From positions 1 through 64,000 of the forward strand of contig JANQPA010000041.1 in the NCBI GenBank assembly GCA_028285545.1: a DNA stretch of 64,000 bases, in the 5' to 3' direction. This DNA comes from Saprospiraceae bacterium (GTDB lineage Bacteria; Bacteroidota; Bacteroidia; Chitinophagales; Saprospiraceae). The notes below the pieces were generated by a model that made no database searches, was not told where the DNA came from, and saw only the letters and a program-made list of their open reading frames with translations. How positions within the stretch are numbered: the first letter of the stretch is position 1; every line of letters starts with the position of its first letter. Shown one piece after another: positions 26,060 to 33,983 of the stretch. Position numbers and translations under genes: made by a program.

Positions 26060-26542
26060 ATGGAAAAACTATATATCCTATGCATAGAAGACCAGCCGGA
26101 GGTTCTTAACTCCATCGTTGAAGATCTTTCTTTTTTTGAAGAACATTTGGTGATCGAGGAATGTGAATCCGCTTCTGAGGCCGAAGAAATTATTGAAGAG
26201 CTTGATGCCAAAGGTGACCTATTGGCTGTAGTTGTTTCAGATCATGTTATGCCTGGAAAAAATGGGGTGGATTTCCTCAGTGACTTACACGATGATGATA
26301 GGTTTAGAAATACCAAAAAAATATTACTTACTGGTTTAGCCACTCATGCCGATACCATCCGAGCTATTAATAAGGCTGCCATTGATCGATACATTGAAAA
26401 GCCCTGGCAAAGTGCTCTTCTTTTGCAATATGTAAAAGAGCTCCTTACCCTTTATGTTATTGAAAAAGGCATTCCTTACCAACCATTAATGAAATATTTG
26501 GACAAAGCTACCTTGTTTGAATTATTGAAAAAGGCGGGTTGA
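26060..26542 (+). CDS. Response regulator without output domain
   Basis: A 160-residue receiver protein. The acidic pocket is IEDQP (Glu10-Asp11), the phospho-accepting Asp is Asp61 (VVSDHVMPGKNG), with Thr in LLTG and Lys in EKPW. After about residue 125 there is only a short helical tail and no DNA-binding or enzymatic domain. It lies 73 bases after the kinase, separated by the palindrome. The lack of an output domain suggests a phosphorelay, a sink, or a protein-binding role. Confidence 0.9.
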   Translation: MEKLYILCIEDQPEVLNSIVEDLSFFEEHLVIEECESASEAEEIIEELDAKGDLLAVVVSDHVMPGKNGVDFLSDLHDDDRFRNTKKILLTGLATHADTIRAINKAAIDRYIEKPWQSALLLQYVKELLTLYVIEKGIPYQPLMKYLDKATLFELLKKAG

Positions 26543-26589
26543 TGGGCTGTCTCAAAAAATAATCAAAAAGAGTCTAAGGGAATAAAATT

Positions 26590-29304
26590 TTAACCGGTAC
26601 TTTTTAAGCCACCAGATAGCGCATTTACAAGCAATAGTAATTGCAAAAGAGACTGATCGCTGTCCTCTTTACCTTTTTCTAATATGCTTCGCCACTTTAT
26701 GAGATAATTAATTTGTATTTCATGGAGTACGTTCAAGGCATCGTTTCTTACTTTGTTGTTTTCCAGTTTTGAAATTCGTCGATCCTCCACTGAAGCGCCC
26801 ATTATTTCTTCAATTTTTTTGAGACTCATTTGGTAGTCTGTTCGAATCAAATCCATTAACTCTTGTTTGGTCTGCTTATCCTGAACCAAATCAGCAAAGG
26901 CATTCATAATACCTGGGTCTGAATGCAATAGATTGGTTTCAATTTGAATGAGGCTATATTTCAAGAATTGCCATTCTTCAGCTAATTGTTTGAACTCCTC
27001 AAAATCATCTGGATATTGTTTTTGAAACTCTCCTAAAGCCATTCCTGTTCCAAACCAACCGCTTAAATTAAATCTAGATTGGCTCCAACTGAAAACCCAT
27101 GGTATTGAACGAAGGTCTTCTAAGGAACGCTGACCGGTCCTACGGGAAGGTCTGGATCCAATTTTGCTTTGTTCCAAAACATCAATTGGCGTTGCCTCCG
27201 TGTAGAAATCAATAAATTTAGGATGATCAAGTAGTTTGCGATAGGTTTGCCTGGCTATATCAACTAAATGATTCATTATTATATAAAGCTTTTCATTTTT
27301 GGTTTGGAGATTTTCAGTCATAGCTTGCCTGGCGGTTCCTGCCACAAACATCTCCAGATTGTACATGGCAGTAAGTCGATTGGCAAATTGGTTGGCGATG
27401 GTTTCTCCTTGTATGGTCATTTTAATTTGACCACTCATTGAACCAGGAGGCATACTATCTAAAAATCGATGAATTTTGCCTCCTCCCCGGCTGATGGTTC
27501 CACCACGTCCATGAAAAAAACACAGTTTTACATTCAAATCATTAGCTACTTTGGTGAGGTTTTCCTCTGCTTTGTATATATTCCATCGACTGGTTAATAT
27601 CCCACCATCTTTGTTACTATCACTATAGCCCAGCATCACCTCTTGAGTAAAAGATGGTACAGCCTGGCGTTGTTTTTGAAGAACGGGATGTTCCAGGAAG
27701 GCCTGCAAAATCTCAGGGCCGGCAATCAGGTCATCAATTGTTTCTAATAATGGAACCACGGGAAGATAAGTGTCTTGCAGACCCACTTCTCGTAAGAATA
27801 TGAATACTAGTAACAGATCACTTAAACTACGCGTCATACTGACAATGATAGAACCAATACCATCTGTTCCATATTGACTTATATAGGCCTCCACTTGGCG
27901 GAAATAGCCCAAAACATTATCTGCTTCTGGCCCGCATGAGGTGCCTGCCACCAGAAATGGCCGCTTACTTTTCAATTCCTGATTAATAAAAGATAATCGT
28001 TTCTCTTCGTCCCAATTGGCATAATCTGAGTCTTTATAGTCCGAAGCAGCTAATATTTGACTAATGGCTTTTTCGTGGTAGGCACTATTTTGCCTGATAT
28101 CAAGCTTTGCCAGATGAAAGCCGAAACACTGGACTATCCGCTCTATTGGAAACAACCACTGTTTTGCTATACGGGATGCCCCTAGCTTAATGAGTACCTG
28201 CCTTAATGTTCTGAGCTCTGTCGATAAATCACTTGCCGATTGAAAATAGCCTGTTTCCCCAAGTGTATGATCGTTTTCAATAGTATTCTTTAACCTTATT
28301 AAGAGTAAGTTGATAAATTGACGTAAAGACTCAGAAGGGTTTCGATCTAATGCGATTTGTCCGTCTTCCCCAAATAATTTGGCCTTCGCCTGAATTTCAT
28401 CTAATAAGCTTTGTGGGATAGAAAATCTATAAATAGAAAAACTGAGTTTCGATGCCAGTTTAAACAGTTTATCATGGATCATTTTTAGTGCAGCCTGGCG
28501 ATGCAGGCCCAAAGTAGAGGCCGTAAATTCAGGGCTAACGAATGGGTGGCCATCGCGGTCACCACCAACCCAACTTCCCAATTGAACAAGGGGAAAATCC
28601 TCGGGCCATTCCAATAAGTCCGGAGAAAAACCTAATGTTTTCCAGGCATTTTGCAGGCGTCCATCTATCAAATGTATGGCTTCCGGAAATACATTTACGA
28701 AATAATACATCAGATTTCTTCTCTCATCTTTAAGGCTGGGCTTTTGAAGATAAATTTCGCCTGTGCGCCACCATCTCTCCATTAAAGTGATGATTTCTTG
28801 CTTTAGTCCTTCGGCTTCTGAAGAAGACCAATTAGGATTTTCGTTTTTGACCAATAACAAATATAACTCTCTATGGATGGCTAGAATAGTAAGACGCTTC
28901 GCTTCCGTAGGGTGAGCCGTCAAAACCGGAACAACTTTTATCTCTTTTAATTTTTGAGCTATTCTTTGCTCATCGATGCCAGCAGTTTTCCACTTATACA
29001 ATGTTTCTCCCCATGAGCCTCTGGTTGATTCTATACCAAACTGTGTTTCTGTTTTTCGGCGATATTGGGTAGCGGCATTTTCTTCAGCTAAGTTCAATAA
29101 TTCAAAACATATTCCGATGGCTTGGATCAATTTTTCATTAGAAGGCTTGTTTTTAATCACCATTTCTTGATTACCGAATGGTAATGATTCCACCAAATCT
29201 TCTTCACCGATCGATATCAGCATTTCCTTGAATAGGGATACTAAGTATAGGAAGTCCTTTTTTATTTTCTCAAGTCCCTCGTGTTGGAGTCGTTCTTTTG
29301 TCAT
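26590..29304 (-). CDS. ppc: Phosphoenolpyruvate carboxylase
   Basis: A 904-residue enzyme that carboxylates PEP to oxaloacetate, feeding the TCA cycle. The catalytic His is His131 in TAHPTEAKR; other motifs are GGDRDGHPF, GYSDSNKDGG (substrate lysine/arginine region) and the GRGGTISRGGG loop. The C-terminus ends SGGLKSTG, with the conserved final Gly and a slightly altered tail sequence. Length is near the usual 880-930. It is on the minus strand, converging on the receiver gene, and forms the left border of the toxin-antitoxin island. Confidence 0.97.
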   Translation of the reverse strand: MTKERLQHEGLEKIKKDFLYLVSLFKEMLISIGEEDLVESLPFGNQEMVIKNKPSNEKLIQAIGICFELLNLAEENAATQYRRKTETQFGIESTRGSWGETLYKWKTAGIDEQRIAQKLKEIKVVPVLTAHPTEAKRLTILAIHRELYLLLVKNENPNWSSSEAEGLKQEIITLMERWWRTGEIYLQKPSLKDERRNLMYYFVNVFPEAIHLIDGRLQNAWKTLGFSPDLLEWPEDFPLVQLGSWVGGDRDGHPFVSPEFTASTLGLHRQAALKMIHDKLFKLASKLSFSIYRFSIPQSLLDEIQAKAKLFGEDGQIALDRNPSESLRQFINLLLIRLKNTIENDHTLGETGYFQSASDLSTELRTLRQVLIKLGASRIAKQWLFPIERIVQCFGFHLAKLDIRQNSAYHEKAISQILAASDYKDSDYANWDEEKRLSFINQELKSKRPFLVAGTSCGPEADNVLGYFRQVEAYISQYGTDGIGSIIVSMTRSLSDLLLVFIFLREVGLQDTYLPVVPLLETIDDLIAGPEILQAFLEHPVLQKQRQAVPSFTQEVMLGYSDSNKDGGILTSRWNIYKAEENLTKVANDLNVKLCFFHGRGGTISRGGGKIHRFLDSMPPGSMSGQIKMTIQGETIANQFANRLTAMYNLEMFVAGTARQAMTENLQTKNEKLYIIMNHLVDIARQTYRKLLDHPKFIDFYTEATPIDVLEQSKIGSRPSRRTGQRSLEDLRSIPWVFSWSQSRFNLSGWFGTGMALGEFQKQYPDDFEEFKQLAEEWQFLKYSLIQIETNLLHSDPGIMNAFADLVQDKQTKQELMDLIRTDYQMSLKKIEEIMGASVEDRRISKLENNKVRNDALNVLHEIQINYLIKWRSILEKGKEDSDQSLLQLLLLVNALSGGLKSTG

Positions 29305-29351
29305 TTTACTATTGAATGTTAATGGTTTTCATTTTCGAACAAGGCTAGTGT

Positions 29352-29741
29352 TCAGTCAAAATTTCGTTTTATTCTATCCCTATCTTCATTAGTCTTACTA
29401 TTCTTGTGGTAAAGTTCGACTAATACAATTTTAGCCTCCCTGTATTCTTGAGTTATCTGATCATCTTCTCTAATTTCTTCTAGTTTTTCGAAATAAGCAT
29501 ATACTAACCTTAACCCAGAATTTACACCTTTTCCTTTAAGTGCTTTGCAAGCAATTTTTTTAACTTTAATTACACAAGTTTCTATTCCTAAATTATCAAT
29601 TTGGAAACTAAAAGGAGGTCTTTCTTCAGGAAAGATTTCAAGAATTTTCTTAACTACCTCTAAATCTTCATCCAAGCTCCTGTATTTCTTTTTTAAAGAT
29701 TTGAGATCTTTTTTAAATTCATCTAACTCTTCAAAAATCAT
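29352..29741 (-). CDS. RelE/ParE-superfamily toxin paired with a Panacea antitoxin
   Basis: A 129-residue protein with the RelE-like pattern: an N-terminal helical hairpin (FKKDLKSLKKKYRSLDEDLE), then beta strands around IETCVIKVKKIACKALKGKGVNSGLRLVYAYF, and a C-terminal IVLVELYHKNSKTNEDRDRI. The ACKALKGKG...GLRLVYAY segment is characteristic of RelE/HigB-type ribosome-dependent mRNA nucleases. Gene order antitoxin then toxin, five bases apart on the same strand, supports a type II toxin-antitoxin pair. Toxicity and catalytic residues are not shown by the sequence. Confidence 0.8.
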   Translation of the reverse strand: MIFEELDEFKKDLKSLKKKYRSLDEDLEVVKKILEIFPEERPPFSFQIDNLGIETCVIKVKKIACKALKGKGVNSGLRLVYAYFEKLEEIREDDQITQEYREAKIVLVELYHKNSKTNEDRDRIKRNFD

Positions 29742-29746
29742 ATTGG

Positions 29747-30547
29747 TTAATCGTTGTCTTCATCGTAGTTTCTAACAGAAAATGGAGCTTCTCTGTAAAG
29801 GGCTAATTCATAATTTATTTCCTCTCCTTCCTTTGAGACTAACCACGGAATATCTTTATGAGAATATTCACTTATGGCCCTTGCAGACCAATCAGAAAAT
29901 TGTTCAATTACATGATCTAAAATTTCTGTTTCACTTGCTTTAAGTTCTTGAAGATTAGCTTTTTTTAAGGGTATATATCGAGTTTGTTTATAATTGTGAT
30001 AATCAGTTTTTATTCTTTTAATGCTTTTATCTTCACTGATCATCTTATTGATAATTGACTGCACATTGTGAGGAACAGGTCCATAAGGAAGTTTATAATA
30101 TTTCGCACCAGTCAGATGTTCTTCATATAATTCATAATAATTGAAGTCTGAGAAATACAACATTTTATAAACTAGGGTCTCACCTAGATTTGGCTTTCCA
30201 GCACATCTTTCAAGAATATAAAGAAGAATATTTGAAAATTTATCAATATTGAGGGTAGGTTCTGAAATTCGATAGCTATCATCTTTAGCATGATCTTTAA
30301 ATTCTTCATTTGAAAACTCTTCGATGCTAAAATTTTGAGAAAGAAAATTATCCAGGGAAAACCCGAGAACATGAGAAATTCTCTGTAGTTCAGTAACATT
30401 TAATTTTCTATTACCTAATTCTATTTGAGCTAAGGAAGATCTAGACAATTCAATTTGATTTGCTAATTCAGCTTGTGATAAGCCTTTGAATTGTCGTAAA
30501 GCAGAAATTCTTTGACCTAATTCTTGTTGAGAAATATTTTGATTCAT
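29747..30547 (-). CDS. Antitoxin with HTH (XRE) and Panacea (DUF4065) domains
   Basis: A 266-residue protein. The first 65 residues are an XRE helix-turn-helix (ISALRQFKGLSQAELANQIELSRSSLAQIELG). From about 105 to 245 it matches the Panacea/DUF4065 domain (KFSNILLYILERCAG, VYKMLYFSDFNYYELYEEHLTGAKYYKLPYGPVPHNV), which is established as an antitoxin domain that can be paired with many unrelated toxins. Here the partner is RelE-like. The HTH likely autoregulates the operon through the operator at 30593-30630. Confidence 0.9.
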   Translation of the reverse strand: MNQNISQQELGQRISALRQFKGLSQAELANQIELSRSSLAQIELGNRKLNVTELQRISHVLGFSLDNFLSQNFSIEEFSNEEFKDHAKDDSYRISEPTLNIDKFSNILLYILERCAGKPNLGETLVYKMLYFSDFNYYELYEEHLTGAKYYKLPYGPVPHNVQSIINKMISEDKSIKRIKTDYHNYKQTRYIPLKKANLQELKASETEILDHVIEQFSDWSARAISEYSHKDIPWLVSKEGEEINYELALYREAPFSVRNYDEDND

Positions 30548-30578
30548 TCTGGATCTCTTATTCTATATATACTACATA

Positions 30579-30586
30579 CAAAAATA
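30579..30586 (-). promoter_or_regulatory. -7 box for the Panacea antitoxin operon
   Basis: On the minus strand the sequence reads TATTTTTG, an exact TAnnTTTG box, 32 bases before the antitoxin ATG. A TTTG sits 16 bases upstream, shorter than the usual 19-21 spacing. It lies just downstream of the repeated GTTCTA sites. Confidence 0.5.
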
Positions 30587-30592
30587 CAAAAT

Positions 30593-30630
30593 GTTCTAAA
30601 ATCAAACAATATCATGTTCTATTTTAGAAC
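30593..30630. promoter_or_regulatory. Candidate operator for the HTH antitoxin
   Basis: GTTCTATTTTAGAAC at 30616-30630 is a perfect 6+3+6 dyad. A second GTTCTAAAAT half-site plus an imperfect partner (TCAAAC) begins at 30593, 23 bases away. These overlap the presumed -33 region, so binding of the XRE domain would block transcription. Operator role is inferred from position and dyad symmetry. Confidence 0.55.
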
Positions 30631-30841
30631 AAAAAAGGCCATAACTTCTATATGATTATTTGATAAGAATCTGTAAGCTTTTTTGAAAAATAGGCGTAGA
30701 TTTCCAATTAAAATTATTTTCTGTAGATGCTCCTTACCTGGGATAGGAGTGTGTTTGGAATTAATACTTTGGCTTACAAAAGATCATATTTTGACACGAC
30801 TTTTGAAGCAGGCCTGATCGGTTGAACATTGTTAGGAGATT

Positions 30842-31228
30842 CTATAAAGTGACCACCTTCAGGTTTTCAATTTCCAAAAAATGTTTATCAGAGGTAAATA
30901 ATGGAAGTCCATTTGCAAGACAAATCGCAGCAATCCAAATATCATTTTCAGGTATCGGTTTTCCTTTCTGTTTTAACTTAAGTCGAATATCTGAGTATAA
31001 TTCGGCAATTAGATAGTTAATGTCAAGAACTTCACAATTACCTATAAAATTTCTGAATTTTTCCAGATTGGACAAACGATTTTGGGAGTTCTTTGCTCCA
31101 AAAAGGAGTTCTCCAGATACTGTTACAGGGATATAGATCATTTCAAAGGCTTGTAATTTTTTGATCAAAGCCTTATTCCCATTTAGGACAGCAATGGCAA
31201 TATTTGAATCTAAGGCTATGGCATTCAT
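30842..31228 (-). CDS. vapC: VapC-type PIN-domain toxin
   Basis: A 128-residue PIN-domain protein, a presumed Mg-dependent ribonuclease. The acidic residues expected in the active site are all present: Asp7 (ALDSNIAI), Glu40 (TVSGELLFG), Asp96 (ENDIWIAA) and Asp114 (TSDKHF). Length and order fit VapC. Its gene starts two bases after the stop of the small antitoxin gene, the usual VapBC layout. Its cellular RNA target is unknown. Confidence 0.92.
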   Translation of the reverse strand: MNAIALDSNIAIAVLNGNKALIKKLQAFEMIYIPVTVSGELLFGAKNSQNRLSNLEKFRNFIGNCEVLDINYLIAELYSDIRLKLKQKGKPIPENDIWIAAICLANGLPLFTSDKHFLEIENLKVVTL

Positions 31229-31230
31229 AA

Positions 31231-31455
31231 TTACCAGTCTCCCTCAATCTTTGAAAATTCTTCCCCAATATCATTTTGAATTGCAGAGGCTTCTTCATCA
31301 GTTAAGATTCCTGCAAACTGTAAAACGTCTTCTCGATTACCTTTCTTGGCGGTTACATTTTTTTTCAGAATCTTGATGAATTCAAGAATTTGATATAATA
31401 ATTTTTGATTGCTCAATTCATTTAAGTCTGATATTATTTGTTCCCTTATGGTCAT
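31231..31455 (-). CDS. Probable VapB-type antitoxin
   Basis: ATG at 31455 (MTIREQ) gives 74 residues; the longer TTG version is unlikely. No DNA-binding signature (AbrB, ribbon-helix-helix) is obvious: the protein is mostly helical, with an acidic C-terminus (QNDIGEEFSKIEGDW) that could wrap the toxin. The assignment rests mainly on its position directly before vapC and on size. A similar class appears beside PIN toxins in many Bacteroidota and Cyanobacteria. Confidence 0.75.
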   Translation of the reverse strand: MTIREQIISDLNELSNQKLLYQILEFIKILKKNVTAKKGNREDVLQFAGILTDEEASAIQNDIGEEFSKIEGDW

Positions 31456-31579
31456 ATTTTTTGTTTCTCTCAATTTATTTTAATTTCTCTTTTTTTCAAA
31501 ATTTGTTTTTCGAAATGGTAGGCTATGCACCCCAGTGATGGTAAAAGTATTGTTGGCTATACTATATTTCCAAAAGTTA

Positions 31580-33718
31580 TTATTTCCCAGTCAATTTTTC
31601 AATCAGTATAATCCATTTCTCTTTAACTGTTTCATCTGTTCGGTTTAGAATTCGGTCAAATGATTTTTGAAATTCTTTTGCTAATTCTACTTTCCAGCCT
31701 AATTCTAATTTGTAACCATTATAGTCTGCATATTCTTCCATCTGATCAATGATTGGTTTGTTAGAATCATAGAGATAATCGAATTCGTCTTCTGAATTTA
31801 CTCTCCTATATTGCTTTGCAAAAATTCGTGCTAAATCTTCTGATGGCACTAAATCTTCAATCTCGTACTCTCCCTCTCCAAGCAAATCAGAAACTTCAAT
31901 AATCTTATCAAGATCTGATTTGTAAAGCCCTTTTTCAAGAGTTTTCCTTTTCTCCTTGCCAGTTGAATCTGAATCTAGGAGAACAAATGGCAAATCGTTA
32001 TCTCTTCCAGTAATTATTTTGATAACTGGGGACATTCCTCGAACCCCTCCTGTTGGAATAAAAACTAACTCCTTTTCGTTCACATACTTTCCTTGACTTA
32101 GGGCATAGGTTTTCATTAACTGCAAGTAAATTTGATCTGAAGCCCCTTCAACAAGTACTGGCTGGCACCCAATTAACAAGGTATCAGAAACTGTAATTCC
32201 TATTGCAGCATGTATAGGATATATTGATTTTTCTGCAATCTTCTTATTTGCTCGCAAATCGGGAGATACTACTGACTTACCATCATCACCAACATACATA
32301 GCATATACGCCTCCTAAATTCTCTGGGTTAACCATAAATGGAGAATGCGTAGTATACACTAGTTGATTCTCCTTAGACAAGGAATTAAAGAACGCTGTTA
32401 GGTCGAATTGGGCAAGTGGGTGTAAAGAAAGACCGGGTTCATCCAGAAGCAAATTACAATTAGAGTGACTATCTTTACTTTCAACTAAAAAAACTAAAAA
32501 GAAGCTAAAAAACCACTGTAATCCTCTACTTCTTCCTTCTAATTCAATTTCTTCACTTCTTTTATCGTCACTTACCCAAATTCGAAAATGGTTACCATCA
32601 GCTTGGAATCTGAACTTGTAGTTACCTTGTTTCCACCATTGTTTAAAATCCTCAGTTAACGTGGAAGAGGCAGATTGTAAAAGAATTTCGCGTTCTTTTT
32701 TTTGTTCACTTTCTAAGGAAATATCTTGTTCCTCGGGTTCTTCCATTTTCTCAGACTGAACAACTCCGTACTGATTTCTTGTAATAACTCTAATTGGGAG
32801 TGATTCTTTCCCAAGCTCTAATATTTGAATTGGCGACAAATTCACAAACTCGAAAAGGACTTTCAAACTTCGTACTTTCGCCCTCTCTTTTTCACCTAGG
32901 TTATCTCTCTCAAAATTTTCAATTACATGCGGAAGATAAATCTCGCTATCTAAATTACCATAATCACTGTAATAGACGAAAGTTGGTATGTTATTTCTTA
33001 TTTTAGTTTTAGCCTCCGAGGTAAGAACAATTCCTCCTTTTTCAAATCCTTTAGCTATTTTCTTAAGAACAGATATTAAATACTCATTATAAAATGAATT
33101 GATATTGGTTTTACGTTTATAATTATCAGCAAGAAACTTTTGAATACGTAAAATTATCGTATCTATATCCTCCTTAACTAAAACATTATTAGAGGGAATA
33201 GATTTAATTTCATCATCTAAATTCTTGATTAAGTCCTCGAATATAGGTTCAGCCTCTTTTTCCTTTAAGCTAGAGGCTTTCAACGATTCTAATGTGGATT
33301 CAAATATTACCTTTAATTCATTAGATTGAAATTCAGTAATATGATCTTTTGAAAGTTGAGTCTTATAATTTCCATTATATTGTCTGGAAATTATAACTCT
33401 TTTCATTAGCGAGAAGTGCCATCCAGTTAGGTCAGCAACAGATTTCGCCAATTGATCAGAAATTTCAAATTCTGGAGATATAAAAATTTCCCTGCCATCA
33501 GTGTTTGAGTAAGTATGGTATAGTTTTCTTGGGTAGTCGGTTAGTGGATTTATTGGTTCATTATTAGCAGGGTTTAATTTCCATAATGCTAAGAGAATAT
33601 TCGTTTTACCAGATTCATTTGTGCCGACAAGGCAACCAACCTTATCAGTATCGATCCAACCTGAGTCTTCAATTGATCGAAACTTTTGAACTCGGTATTT
33701 TATTAACTTGGTCTTCAT
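31580..33718 (-). CDS. OLD-family ATP-dependent nuclease (AAA ATPase plus TOPRIM)
   Basis: A 712-residue protein with the SMC-like ATPase split by a long middle region and a C-terminal TOPRIM. Walker A is GTNESGKTN (Lys38); the signature and Walker B region reads LEGRSRGLQWFFSF then LLLDEPGLSLHP. TOPRIM motifs are VLVEGASDQIYL (Glu) and LLDSDSTG (Asp-x-Asp). OLD nucleases act in phage exclusion, and relatives such as GajA need a helicase partner; no helicase is seen beside this one, so it is a stand-alone class. It forms the right part of the accessory island with two toxin-antitoxin pairs. Confidence 0.9.
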   Translation of the reverse strand: MKTKLIKYRVQKFRSIEDSGWIDTDKVGCLVGTNESGKTNILLALWKLNPANNEPINPLTDYPRKLYHTYSNTDGREIFISPEFEISDQLAKSVADLTGWHFSLMKRVIISRQYNGNYKTQLSKDHITEFQSNELKVIFESTLESLKASSLKEKEAEPIFEDLIKNLDDEIKSIPSNNVLVKEDIDTIILRIQKFLADNYKRKTNINSFYNEYLISVLKKIAKGFEKGGIVLTSEAKTKIRNNIPTFVYYSDYGNLDSEIYLPHVIENFERDNLGEKERAKVRSLKVLFEFVNLSPIQILELGKESLPIRVITRNQYGVVQSEKMEEPEEQDISLESEQKKEREILLQSASSTLTEDFKQWWKQGNYKFRFQADGNHFRIWVSDDKRSEEIELEGRSRGLQWFFSFFLVFLVESKDSHSNCNLLLDEPGLSLHPLAQFDLTAFFNSLSKENQLVYTTHSPFMVNPENLGGVYAMYVGDDGKSVVSPDLRANKKIAEKSIYPIHAAIGITVSDTLLIGCQPVLVEGASDQIYLQLMKTYALSQGKYVNEKELVFIPTGGVRGMSPVIKIITGRDNDLPFVLLDSDSTGKEKRKTLEKGLYKSDLDKIIEVSDLLGEGEYEIEDLVPSEDLARIFAKQYRRVNSEDEFDYLYDSNKPIIDQMEEYADYNGYKLELGWKVELAKEFQKSFDRILNRTDETVKEKWIILIEKLTGK

Positions 33719-33983
33719 AATTTTTTTCTTAATTGTTGGTAACTAGGGCCTACCCAATGACGTCTAAATCCCCTACCTCCCCAATTTAAACATTCCCCCT
33801 CTAAAGTGAAAGTCAAGAGGAATCAAAAATCTACTCCTTTAACCAGGGTTTTATTTTGCTCTCCTTGCTTATAGTTTAAGTATTTAGATTTATTTAATCC
33901 TCAAAAAAGCAAAATCCCTCCAATTTAAACTAAATTTATCTCCATACTCAATTCTCCATACCCAATACTAAATAAAAGCATTT

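Noticed and set aside
31580..33718. Gabija (GajA/GajB) system
   Set aside because: No UvrD-like helicase is next to the OLD nuclease, so the two-gene system is not present here.
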